Program-made: the position numbers and the translations under genes
Notes under the pieces: model-generated
Databases searched by the model: none
What the model was told of the DNA's origin: nothing
Seen by the model: only the letters and a program-made list of their open reading frames with translations
Part shown: piece after piece, positions 7,926-15,392 of the stretch
Numbering within the stretch: the stretch's first letter is position 1
How the letters are laid out: the number at the start of each line of letters is the position of its first letter
DNA from: JBLNCE01 sp050260415
GTDB lineage: Bacteria > Bacillota > UBA4882 > JAAYXC01
Assembly (NCBI GenBank): GCA_050260415.1
Contig: JBLNCE010000007.1
Coordinates: forward strand, 1 to 27,574
Length of the DNA stretch: 27,574 nucleotides
Reading direction: 5' to 3'

Positions 7926-9382
7926 CTTGCATCCCCCATATCTAAACTGGTGTTTTGTAGATACGGCTGGTAAGGAACCCGCTCCACGAGTTCCATCCCA
8001 AGCCAGGCGGCGAGTTCCATCAATTCCAACCCGGCGTCCCCCGGCACGATCGGGTAATGGTGTTGGAATCTCCGCACCAAGACGGTGTTGACCAGATCCC
8101 GGACGGAGATGGCCTCCCGATTCAGGCGCAGGTTGCCCAGCCACCCCCTGCTTCCGTGGAAGCTCTTCTTATCGCCGGCCAGGAAATCGCCCTCCGCCAG
8201 GAAGAGCCGCTCGCCTTCCCCGGTGAGACGGGCGATGGTCGCGTGCCCGGGCGCGAAGACCATGTCCCGCACGATACCGCAGCTGTTCGGCTCTTCGCCT
8301 TTGACATGCGGGAGGGCGTGGTAGTTGACGCCCAGCGTGAAGCCTTTTTCGCCCATGAAGCTCTTGGGAGCGGGGCCGCAATGCCACATCAGGACGGTCT
8401 GATCGCGCTCGTCAAAATCGGAGAGATCCATGAGCATGGGGGTTTCGCCCCCAAGATATTTGAGGATCAGCATGCTGATCGCGCTCGGCAGGTCGCCCTC
8501 GCAGGCCGCCACGACGCCGTCGTCGTTCAACTTGGCCAGAACGGAGCAAGCGCTGAAACGAAAGTCCGTCTGGAATTTCGGCCAGCAACTGACCGCCAGG
8601 CCGTCGTACCCTTGCTCGCGGATAAAGTCCTTGAACGCCAGGTAGACCCGGGCATTCGTCTCCAGGAGCGGCTTGGCTTTCTCATGCACACCCCGGGCCT
8701 CGCCCACGAACGCCTCGATCACCGGCGACAGCGCGTCCGTCTTGTAGAGCAAGGCCTGATCCTTGATCTCCGCGAATTCGTGCAGCCGGTTGATCTTGAG
8801 GCCCGGGAATCTCCGTTCGAGCTTGCGCTCGTCGAAGTAGAGATCGTCGAACCCGGGGGCGATGCCGCCGACCAGGCCGACTTTGGCCCGGCGTATGTTC
8901 TTGATGGCGGTCAGGGCGCTGACGGTCACCCTGAGCCGCTCGTCCAGCAGGTCCTGGCCCGCGTTTCCGTAGAACCATTTGCAGGGGATGCGGTATTCCT
9001 TGAGGTAATGCCCGATGATGCTCGCGTACATATTGATGGAGCAGAAAGAGTTGAACGGCACCGGCCCCTCGTTCGTCTCCTCGGGGATCGCCCATAGTCC
9101 GAGGCGGGCGTCCTTGATCCGGGCCAGGACCGGCGCCAGGAATCCCCCGGAAAAGCTGGTGCACTGCACCAGAAAGAAGTCGACGCCCTCCGACTCCGCC
9201 GCGCGCACTATTTTTTCCGCGTCTTCCGCGGTAACCAGGATCTCGGGGAAGACGCGCAGATCGAAGCCGAAACGAACCGCGAGACCGCGCAATTCCCGCG
9301 CCGAGCGTTCGAACTGGGCTTCCTTGGCGCCGGGGAAACTGAGCTGACTTGTACCGACGAATCCGACTTTGAGCCGTTGCAA
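7922..9382 (-). CDS. L-fucose/L-arabinose isomerase-like protein
   Basis: A sugar isomerase-like protein of 486 residues, shorter than classical FucI. Candidate metal ligands of the fold are visible: Glu in AACEGDLPSAI (about 295), Asp in MLMDLSDFD (about 319-322) and the His pair in RRFQHHYPIVPGD (about 441). These suggest an active Mn-dependent aldose-ketose isomerase. The preferred start is the TTG at 9382, with GAGGTGG five bases upstream, giving MQRLKVGFVGTSQLS. An ATG at 9406 has no ribosome binding site. Its stop overlaps the GatZ/KbaZ-like start. The true substrate is unknown; galactose, fucose, arabinose or a modified hexose are possible. Divergent family members act on sulfoquinovose, but no sulfonate genes are seen here. 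Confidence 0.85.
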   Translation of the reverse strand: MQRLKVGFVGTSQLSFPGAKEAQFERSARELRGLAVRFGFDLRVFPEILVTAEDAEKIVRAAESEGVDFFLVQCTSFSGGFLAPVLARIKDARLGLWAIPEETNEGPVPFNSFCSINMYASIIGHYLKEYRIPCKWFYGNAGQDLLDERLRVTVSALTAIKNIRRAKVGLVGGIAPGFDDLYFDERKLERRFPGLKINRLHEFAEIKDQALLYKTDALSPVIEAFVGEARGVHEKAKPLLETNARVYLAFKDFIREQGYDGLAVSCWPKFQTDFRFSACSVLAKLNDDGVVAACEGDLPSAISMLILKYLGGETPMLMDLSDFDERDQTVLMWHCGPAPKSFMGEKGFTLGVNYHALPHVKGEEPNSCGIVRDMVFAPGHATIARLTGEGERLFLAEGDFLAGDKKSFHGSRGWLGNLRLNREAISVRDLVNTVLVRRFQHHYPIVPGDAGLELMELAAWLGMELVERVPYQPYLQNTSLDMGDAS

Positions 9383-9533
9383 GACTGCCACCTCAACTTC
9401 TATCATATTTTGACATTATGGGCCGCGTGAGAGCGCTAATCCGGCGCATCACCGTCCGCGCACTATCACAATCTGATATAATTCCCGGCGCCAGATCACG
9501 GCCGGCGCCGTCCGGGACCCGGCGGTCAGGCAC

Positions 9534-10727
9534 TCACCCCACGAGCGACGGATAGCTCCCGGCGAATACGTCTTGCGCGATCATGCCCGCGGCGCCGATG
9601 GCGGCCGCGTTATTGGGCAGGGAAGAGAGGACGAGATTGACCCGGCAACCCTTCCAGACCTTATCCATGGCCGCGGCCTTCGCCCGCTCCAGGAACAGGT
9701 CGGCGAACCTGGCCAGCCCGCCGCCGATGACGATCAACTCCGGGTTAAGGATGTTCACCAGGCTGCTGAGGCCGATCCCCAGATAGGACCCGGCTTCCTC
9801 AAAGAGGCCCGCCAGATAAGCGTGGCCCTGCCTGGCGGCGTCCGCAATCGTCTCCAGCTTCAGCTCGGTGCCGTCGGCGGGCGGATCCACGCCGCCGCAG
9901 CGCCCGAGCCTGATCCCCTCCATGGCCCGGGCCAGGATGCTCCTGCCGGAAGCATATGCCTCGAGACAGCCGTAATTGCCGCAGGTGCAGCGGAGGCCGC
10001 CCGGGTTCATGATGATATGCCCGAACTCCCCCGCGTTACCGTCCGCGCCGCGATAGATACGCCCGTCGATCATGATGCTCAGGCCGATCCCCATTGTCAT
10101 CCTGACAAAGAGGACGTTCTTGACTTCCCTTGCCACGCCCAGCCATTGTTCGGCCAGCGCCATGCAGTTTGGATCGTGCTCCACGCGCGTTTGGATCCCA
10201 AATTCGTCCTCGAGCAGCTTCTTGATGGGGACGTTATGCCAGTCGGGAAAGTACGGCGAGAAGACGGAGACACCGTGTTCCGCATCCACGCTGCCCTGCA
10301 TGGCGACGCCGATGCCGATCAACCGCCCCGCCAGATCCGCGCTCAGGGTCCGGATTACCTGCCCAACCTGATCCAGGATGCCCGCCCTGGTGTTTTCCAA
10401 GTTATTCAGCCTGGTTTCCTTGATCGAACGGCACTTCAGATCGGTTAAGACCCCGGTGATGCCCTCGGCGTTGATGTCCAGGCCGATACACAGGTTTCTC
10501 TGACCATTGATCTCGTATATGGATGGCGTTCTTCCCACGGACGTCTCTTTGCGCTTGCACTCCGCCAGCAAGCCTCTTCGCAGCAAATCCCCGGTGATAT
10601 TGGAGACGGCGCCCCAACTCAGACCGACTCTTGCCTGGATCTCCCTCTTCGTCAGCGGCCCCGCGTCCCTGACGCACTTCAAGATCTCAAGCGTATTGGT
10701 GGTTCGCATCAAGTCGTGATTGGCCAT
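9534..10727 (-). CDS. ROK-family transcriptional repressor (NagC/XylR type)
   Basis: Encodes 397 residues. A winged helix-turn-helix occupies about 10-65 (LTKREIQARVGLSWGAVSNI), followed by a ROK sugar-kinase-like domain beginning IGLDINAEGITGVLTDL. The zinc site GH...CTCGNYGCLEAY and the DxN element EHDPNCMALAE are intact, so it probably binds a sugar effector. The start ATG at 10727 has GGAG seven bases upstream. It lies upstream of the isomerase and GatZ/KbaZ-like genes on the same strand, separated by a 151-base gap with a GGCGCC...GGCGCC hairpin (about 9488-9510). It is the likely local repressor of that pair, inferred from position; its operator was not identified. Confidence 0.93.
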   Translation of the reverse strand: MANHDLMRTTNTLEILKCVRDAGPLTKREIQARVGLSWGAVSNITGDLLRRGLLAECKRKETSVGRTPSIYEINGQRNLCIGLDINAEGITGVLTDLKCRSIKETRLNNLENTRAGILDQVGQVIRTLSADLAGRLIGIGVAMQGSVDAEHGVSVFSPYFPDWHNVPIKKLLEDEFGIQTRVEHDPNCMALAEQWLGVAREVKNVLFVRMTMGIGLSIMIDGRIYRGADGNAGEFGHIIMNPGGLRCTCGNYGCLEAYASGRSILARAMEGIRLGRCGGVDPPADGTELKLETIADAARQGHAYLAGLFEEAGSYLGIGLSSLVNILNPELIVIGGGLARFADLFLERAKAAAMDKVWKGCRVNLVLSSLPNNAAAIGAAGMIAQDVFAGSYPSLVG

Positions 10728-10758
10728 GGTTCAGCTCCGTCCCCGCGCGTCCCGTATC

Positions 10759-10786
10759 ATCTTATCATTTTATCACCCTTTTCCAA
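10759..10786 (-). promoter_or_regulatory. Sigma-A-like promoter of the ROK gene
   Basis: TTGGAA (10781-10786) and TAAGAT (10759-10764) are separated by 16 bp on the minus strand, about 30 bp upstream of the ATG at 10727. The surrounding AT-rich stretch stands out from the GC-rich background. Confidence 0.55.
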
Positions 10787-10908
10787 AAAAGCCAATGCGC
10801 GATGTTATCCGGTTTGCATCATGGGCCAAGGGTGCGGCAGGCCGCACCCCGACAAAGGAACGAAAAACCGTGTCATCAGTCGGTCCTATGTTGGGGCCGC
10901 CAAGGATC

Positions 10909-11057
10909 TCAGACCTTTGGGTTCTCACGGTTGATAACAACCTCACCTCCGGTCAGACCGGGGGATTCCGCCCTGATCCGGATGGCGCCCGTCACAGGCG
11001 CGCTCCGCACCACCGCCAGGCACAGGCCGTTCAGCGCGGTGTGGCGTGGTCTCTTTC
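10909..11057 (-). pseudogene. C-terminal remnant of a GH2 beta-galactosidase-like gene
   Basis: A minus-strand frame ending at a TGA (10909-10911) reads TALNGLCLAVVRS, then GAIRIRAESPGLTGGEVVI. This resembles the end of GH2 beta-galactosidases, where a final beta domain has an NG-LCLAVVRS-type strand and an ATSPGL-type turn. No upstream part of the enzyme is found in the window, so it is at most a stub of about 50 residues. The region 10790-10900 otherwise holds only a GGGTGCGG/CCGCACCC hairpin (10829-10848) and no gene. The identification rests on recall of the family. Confidence 0.4.
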
Positions 11058-11145
11058 CGCGGCCTCAGGGCTCTGAAGCCACTTAGCGATACTAGAAATC
11101 ATAAGAACATCATCCGCATCCTGGCCGTCATCTTGATGGCTTTTT

Positions 11146-11785
11146 TCCGATCTCTCCGCCGCCGATCTCCAGATCAAACCCCTGGAAATCGCCGTTGACA
11201 CCACGGGGCTGATCGTTCAATTCAGCCAGGAACAGCCGCGCCGCGATGCTTCATCGGAGCTCGCGGCGGTCGCCGACAGGATATTCCACCGGCTCGAGCA
11301 TTACATGCGGTCGTTTACGTTCATCGGTTTGAGCGAGATCAAACACCGCCTGGATGAACTCCCCGCCGCCTACGAGGAGGCCGCCGCGGCGCTCGCATAC
11401 AAGTTGACGCATCATTCGCACATCATGGATTCTTCCGTGGCGCGGCAAGACAAGGAGGCATTCGAGTATCCAGCCCGGATGGAGGGCAAGATCGTCAATA
11501 CCATCATGGCTTGATCAATCTGAACACCCTGGCCGCGCGGCTGCATCTGAGCCGGACATACGCGGGCAGGGTGTTCAAGGACGCCACCGGCGAAAACTTC
11601 AACGACTACTTGAACAAGAGGCGCGTGGACCGGGCCAAGGAATTATTGGCGGAGCAAAGCTGACCATCGACGAGATCGCCCATCAGACCGGATTTTCCTA
11701 CACCAACTACTTCATCCGGGTCTTCAAGAGCATCGAGGGCGTGACGCCGGGAACCTACCGCAAGAACGTCTTGTATATCAAGTGA
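11146..11785 (+). pseudogene. Broken AraC/YesN-type transcriptional regulator
   Basis: An upstream part in one frame (to a TGA after ...VNTIMA at about 11514) contains FIGLSEIKHRLDELPAAYEE, like the region before the DNA-binding domain of YesN-type regulators. After a gap or frame change, 11516-11663 encodes INLNTLAARLHLSRTYAGRV and NDYLNKRRVDRAKELLAEQS, which is the first helix-turn-helix. A frameshift follows, and 11661-11785 encodes LTIDEIAHQTGFSYTNYFIR and VFKSIEGVTPGTYRKN, the second. All core AraC-domain motifs are recognisable but split over at least two frames, so the gene is inactive unless the breaks are sequencing errors. The N-terminal sensor is missing. Confidence 0.75.
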
Positions 11786-11800
11786 ACCCCGCCTGTAATA

Positions 11801-11833
11801 AAAGGCGTGGGGCCTTGATGCGCAAGGCCCCAC
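11801..11833 (-). terminator. Terminator of the DUF1189-like gene
   Basis: The arms GTGGGGCCTT (11807-11816) and AAGGCCCCAC (11824-11833) make a perfect 10-bp stem with a 7-base loop. On the minus strand the stem is followed by GCCTTTTATT, so it fits termination of the gene ending at 11867. The plus strand lacks a T-tract after the stem. Confidence 0.75.
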
Positions 11834-11866
11834 ACCATCCAGGGTAGGCCGAGCCGGCGGCCGGCC

Positions 11867-12715
11867 TCAGATCAGCTCCAACTCTTTGCGCTCTTCCTCC
11901 CTTGCGGCCGGCCGGGAGGCCCAACGCGCATTCTTGACGGCCAGGGCCGCGCGCACGGTCCAGGCGATCGCCAGTCCCCAGTATATGAGCCCGAAGTAGC
12001 CGCCGCTCGGCCCGCCGCCTTTCGCGCCGGGGATAAGACCCGGCGCCACAATGTCGCACAGGTCCTTGGCCGCCGCCAACAAGATGGAGCCGGTCATGGC
12101 GTGGGCCGCCACGGTCGCCGCCTGCCCGAACCGCAACTCCCGGGCGCCCGACGCCAGCCAACCGGCCAGGGCCAGTACGACGAGACTGAGCGCCTTGGCG
12201 GCCACGCCCGCGCCAAGCGACCAGATCACGGCCAGGGCAAAGATCGGCCAATGAAGGCCTGGCAGGAGGCGCGCCAGCCTGTCCCGGGTGGTTTCGAACG
12301 GCAGATCCGCCCATCGGCCCCCCGCCGTCTGGCGGCCGCGGCCGCGAAAGTAAAATCCGGTCGCGGTCAACAGGACGCCGCTCCCGCCTGGATAGAGTTC
12401 GAGCACATCCGGCGCTGTTTCTCCGCTCGTATCGACGATCACGACCAGGTCCTTGTCCGCGATCGTGTACGGCATCGCCCCGGCGAACGAGAACCGGCCC
12501 TTGGCCAGACTAAAGTCCGGCCAGGTCGCCACGATCTGCGACGAGCGCTGGAGCACGAAGCCGATCTCGCGATACTGCCCGATGCCCCGTAACGCGGTCA
12601 GCACGAGGACCAAGGCGAGCAGATAGCGGACCGCCCCGCGCAAGCCATCCGCCACCAGATCGGGGTAATGGCGAACGCCGCGCAGACTGAACCACAGACG
12701 ACGCATCGGGCTCAT
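11867..12715 (-). CDS. DUF1189-like integral membrane protein
   Basis: Encodes 282 residues. A hydrophobic segment follows a basic N-terminus (about 28-43: YLLALVLVLTALRGI), then a polar region of about 120 residues, presumably outside the membrane. After that come three to four hydrophobic segments (about 155-275) and a charged tail. This layout and the YTIADKDLVVIVDTSGE segment suit the DUF1189 family (COG5521, which includes Bacillus YvdJ), found mainly in Bacillota; its biochemical role is unknown. The ATG at 12715 has GGGGGT six bases upstream. The gene stands alone with its own terminator and points away from the V-ATPase genes. The family assignment is moderate. Confidence 0.65.
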   Translation of the reverse strand: MSPMRRLWFSLRGVRHYPDLVADGLRGAVRYLLALVLVLTALRGIGQYREIGFVLQRSSQIVATWPDFSLAKGRFSFAGAMPYTIADKDLVVIVDTSGETAPDVLELYPGGSGVLLTATGFYFRGRGRQTAGGRWADLPFETTRDRLARLLPGLHWPIFALAVIWSLGAGVAAKALSLVVLALAGWLASGARELRFGQAATVAAHAMTGSILLAAAKDLCDIVAPGLIPGAKGGGPSGGYFGLIYWGLAIAWTVRAALAVKNARWASRPAAREEERKELELI

Positions 12716-12778
12716 GACCGATACCCCCTAGAAGCGGTCTGAAAAACTCAATTATGGCCGACAGCGGCAGGCCGCCGC

Positions 12779-12890
12779 GACCTAACCCCCGACCCCTTCC
12801 CTGAGGGGAAGGGGAGCCAATGAGCCAGTATTCATTTGCAGACGGGTGTCCCCGCCCTTCAATATCCAGAGGCCCCTCCCGGGGGAGGGG
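12779..12890. repeat. Intergenic repeat with double GC hairpin, related to the gpmI-eno element ends
   Basis: Starts with ACCTAACCCCCGACCCCTTC, nearly identical to the outer end of the inverted repeat at 24245-24263 read on the other strand. It contains a hairpin at 12793-12814 (CCCCTTCCC TGA GGGGAAGGGG) and another at 12873-12890 (CCCCTCCC/GGGAGGGG). It fills most of the 282-base gap between the DUF1189-like gene and ntpB, in which no gene is seen. Confidence 0.65.
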
Positions 12891-12946
12891 TTGGAATGGG
12901 GCTTTAGCACACCACTTTGCAGAGATCGGGCAACATCGAGGATGCG

Positions 12947-12979
12947 GAGACATGGTCCTGCTCCTCTAGCCCATGTCTC
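12947..12979 (+). promoter_or_regulatory. Leader hairpin upstream of ntpB
   Basis: GAGACATGG (12947-12955) and CCATGTCTC (12971-12979) form a perfect 9-bp stem with a 15-base loop, ending 18 bp before the TTG start and just before the GGGGAGG ribosome binding site. It could affect translation or RNA stability. No T-tract follows, so it is not a classic terminator. Confidence 0.4.
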
Positions 12980-12997
12980 TTTCGGGGAGGTATCGTC

Positions 12998-14383
12998 TTG
13001 GCCAAGGAATACCGCACCGCCAGGGAACTGGTCGGCCCGCTCATGCTGGTGGAAGGCACCACGGCCGTCAAATACGGCGAACTGGTGGAGATAGAGATCC
13101 GCGGCGGGGAGCTGCGCCGGGGCCGCGTGCTCGAGGCGAACCAGGACAAGGCCCTCGTCCAGCTCTTTGAGGGATCGGCGGACATCAATCTGGCGGAGGC
13201 GCGGGTGCGTTTTCTCGGCCATAGTCTTGAGCTGCCCGTCTCCCTGGATCTCTTGGGACGGGTCTTCGACGGGCTCGGACGTCCGAAGGACAAGGGGCCG
13301 GGCATCATCCCCGAGAAGCGCCTGGACATCAACGGCAATCCCATCAATCCCTACGCCCGCGACTATCCGTCCGAGTTCATCCAGACCGGGATCTCGGCCA
13401 TCGATGGCCTGAACACCCTGGTCCGCGGCCAGAAGCTGCCGATCTTCTCCGGTTCCGGTTTGCCCCACTCGCGCCTGGCGGCCCAGATCGCCCGCCAATC
13501 CAGGGTTCTGGGCGGGGAGGAGCGTTTCGCCGTGGTCTTCGCCGCCATGGGCATCACCTTCGAGGAAGCGGATTATTTCGTCTCCGACTTCCGGCGGACC
13601 GGGGCCATCGAACGGGCCGTGCTCTTCGTGAACCTCGCCGACGACCCGGCCATCGAGCGCATCGCCACTCCGCGCATGGCGTTGACCGCCGCGGAGTACC
13701 TCGCCTTTGAGCAGGACATGCATGTCCTGGTCATCCTGACCGACATGACCAACTACGCCGAGGCCCTGCGGGAGATCTCCGCCGCCCGCAAGGAGGTGCC
13801 GGGCCGCCGCGGCTATCCCGGCTACCTCTATACGGACCTGGCGACCATCTACGAGCGGGCGGGCCGCATCAAGGGGCGCAAGGGCTCCATCACGCAGATC
13901 CCCATCCTTTCCATGCCGGAGGATGACAAGACGCATCCCATTCCCGACTTGACCGGCTACATCACGGAGGGCCAGGTCATCCTGAGCCGCGAGCTCCACC
14001 GGCGGGGTATCTTTCCGCCCATCGACGTGCTGCCGTCCCTCTCGCGGCTCAAGGACAAGGGCATCGGCGCCGGCAAGACCCGGGAGGACCACGCCGACAC
14101 CATGAATCAGCTCTTTGCGGCCTATGCCCGCGGCAAGGAAGCCAAGGAATTGGCGGTAATCCTCGGCGAGGCCGCCCTGTCCGAGACCGATCGCATCTTC
14201 GCCCGTTTCGCCGAGGCTTTCGAGGACCGCTACGTGCGGCAGGGAGAAGATGAGAACCGGTCCATCGAGGATACGCTCGATCTGGGCTGGGATCTCCTAG
14301 GGCTTCTGCCCCGGGCCGAATTGAAGCGGATCCGCGACGCCTTCCTCGAAAAATACTGGCGCGGAAAAGGCGAGGTTTCCTGA
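12998..14383 (+). CDS. ntpB: V-type ATP synthase subunit B
   Basis: Encodes the 461-residue non-catalytic nucleotide-binding subunit of the V1/A1 head. Signatures are YPSEFIQTGISAIDGLNTLV, the degenerate P-loop GSGLPHSRLAAQIARQ, and DVLPSLSRLKDKGIGAGKTR near the C-terminal third. The TTG at 12998 has GGGGAGG about seven bases upstream and gives the family's usual length and N-terminus (AKEYRTARELVGPLMLVEG). A frame extending to 12917 would run through the leader hairpin. Subunit D follows 181 bases later. Catalytic subunit A, which normally lies directly upstream, is absent; its place is taken by a repeat and an oppositely oriented membrane gene. The remaining subunits must be encoded elsewhere if the complex is functional. 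Confidence 0.95.
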   Translation: MAKEYRTARELVGPLMLVEGTTAVKYGELVEIEIRGGELRRGRVLEANQDKALVQLFEGSADINLAEARVRFLGHSLELPVSLDLLGRVFDGLGRPKDKGPGIIPEKRLDINGNPINPYARDYPSEFIQTGISAIDGLNTLVRGQKLPIFSGSGLPHSRLAAQIARQSRVLGGEERFAVVFAAMGITFEEADYFVSDFRRTGAIERAVLFVNLADDPAIERIATPRMALTAAEYLAFEQDMHVLVILTDMTNYAEALREISAARKEVPGRRGYPGYLYTDLATIYERAGRIKGRKGSITQIPILSMPEDDKTHPIPDLTGYITEGQVILSRELHRRGIFPPIDVLPSLSRLKDKGIGAGKTREDHADTMNQLFAAYARGKEAKELAVILGEAALSETDRIFARFAEAFEDRYVRQGEDENRSIEDTLDLGWDLLGLLPRAELKRIRDAFLEKYWRGKGEVS

Positions 14384-14483
14384 GGCGGGGGACGGCCGGC
14401 AGGCCGGCGGCGAGTTCAGGCCCGGTCGGAGTCAACCAAGTATCCATCGCGGCCAGCTCGACTCTCCCCTGAATTCAAGTTCA

Positions 14484-14547
14484 TGAACTCCCCCCGGCTC
14501 CTCGCTTCCCGGAGGAGAGGGGTTGGCGCACGATGGGGGTGAGTTCA
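14484..14547. repeat. Inverted-repeat element between ntpB and ntpD
   Basis: TGAACTCCCCC (14484-14494) pairs with GGGGGTGAGTTCA (14535-14547, one bulged base). Inside, CTCCTCGCTTCCCGGAGGAG can pair on itself. It occupies much of the 181-base gap, whereas ntpB and ntpD are usually tightly spaced, suggesting insertion of a small hairpin element into the operon. Confidence 0.55.
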
Positions 14548-14564
14548 ACGAAAGGACAAACGGA

Positions 14565-15206
14565 ATGGAAATTCGCGTGAATCCGACAAGAATGGAGTTG
14601 ACCCGCCTGCGTCGGCGGTTGGCCACGGCGCGTCGCGGTCATAAACTCCTCAAGGATAAGCTGGACGAGATGATGAAGCGCTTTATGGCGCTGGTGGAGG
14701 AAAACCGCAAGCTTCGCGAGGCCGTGGAGGAGGCCTTGACCCGGGCCAGATCGGCTTTTCTCATGGCGCGGGCGCTCATGGGCGAGCCCGCCGCGGATCT
14801 GGCGGTTTCCGTTCCGGTCAGCCGGATCGGTCTCGAGGCCGGGGTGCGCAAGATCTTCAACGTCTCCGTGCCTGTCTTCCGGCTGCATCAGGAGAGGCTG
14901 GCCGATTCCTTCCCTTACGGTTTTGCCGAGACCAGCGGGGAGCTGGATGAAGCCATCTCGCGCCTGAACGAGTCCCTGGCGGCGCTGGTCCGCCTGGTGG
15001 AAGCGGAGAAAGCCGTCGAGCTCTTGGCGGGAGAGATCGAGCGTACGCGACGGCGCGTCAATGCCCTGGAATACGTGCTCATCCCGCAATTGGAGGAAAA
15101 AGCGCGTTTCATCGCGATGAAACTCGACGAGAACGAGCGCGCCACCAGGACCAGGCTGATGAAGATCAAAGACATGGTTCGCGCAGCCGAGATAGCGGCC
15201 ACCTGA
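14565..15206 (+). CDS. ntpD: V-type ATP synthase subunit D
   Basis: Encodes the central rotor-shaft subunit, 213 residues, the usual family length. The N-terminus VNPTRMELTRLRRRLATARR and the following KLLKDKLDEMMKRF helix are characteristic. The C-terminal long helix includes RRVNALEYVLIPQLEEKARF. Both ends form an antiparallel coiled coil in the family. The ATG at 14565 lies behind GAAAGGA. An upstream in-frame ATG at 14523 sits inside the hairpin element and is not preferred. It is transcribed with ntpB and closes with a bidirectional terminator. The next V-ATPase genes are not found downstream. Confidence 0.94.
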   Translation: MEIRVNPTRMELTRLRRRLATARRGHKLLKDKLDEMMKRFMALVEENRKLREAVEEALTRARSAFLMARALMGEPAADLAVSVPVSRIGLEAGVRKIFNVSVPVFRLHQERLADSFPYGFAETSGELDEAISRLNESLAALVRLVEAEKAVELLAGEIERTRRRVNALEYVLIPQLEEKARFIAMKLDENERATRTRLMKIKDMVRAAEIAAT

Positions 15207-15233
15207 CAAAGAACGACGCCGAGCCAGCGGAAT

Positions 15234-15264
15234 AAAAGGCCCTGTCGCCTGACAGGGCCTTTGT
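15234..15264. terminator. Bidirectional terminator between ntpD and tRNA-Pro
   Basis: GGCCCTGTC (15238-15246) and GACAGGGCC (15251-15259) form a perfect 9-bp stem with a GCCT loop. The plus strand continues TTTGTT and the minus strand TTTTATT, so it can end both the ntpBD transcript and the converging tRNA/spm transcript. Confidence 0.85.
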
Positions 15265-15276
15265 TCACAATGGTGA

Positions 15277-15353
15277 TGGTCGGGGTGAGAGGATTTGAAC
15301 CTCCGGCCTCTTGGTCCCGAACCAAGCGCTCTACCAAGCTGAGCCACACCCCG
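15277..15353 (-). tRNA. tRNA-Pro (anticodon CGG)
   Basis: Read on the minus strand, the gene folds as a standard cloverleaf. The acceptor stem is CGGGGTG/CACCCCG, the D-arm is GCTCAGCTTGGTAGAGC, and the anticodon stem CTTGG/CCAAG encloses the loop TTCGGGA (anticodon CGG, reading CCG). The T-arm is CCGGAGGTTCAAATCCTC-like. Discriminator A and CCA are encoded (15280-15277). It lies 40 bp downstream of spmB on the same strand and may share its transcript. Confidence 0.95.
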
Positions 15354-15392
15354 GACCGGCAAAATCGATTATAGCAGACTCGGCGCACCTTG

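Noticed and set aside
6639..9382. Sulfoquinovose degradation cluster
   Set aside because: A divergent isomerase and an aldolase-type gene occur together, but no sulfonate transporter, sulfolactaldehyde enzyme or sulfoquinovosidase is seen in the window.
9534..10727. Sugar kinase (glucokinase) instead of a ROK regulator
   Set aside because: A clear N-terminal helix-turn-helix is present, as in NagC/XylR repressors, and absent from ROK kinases.
12782..14092. A 436-residue minus-strand frame opposite ntpB
   Set aside because: ntpB is unmistakable and the opposite frame has no domain; it also runs into repeat DNA.
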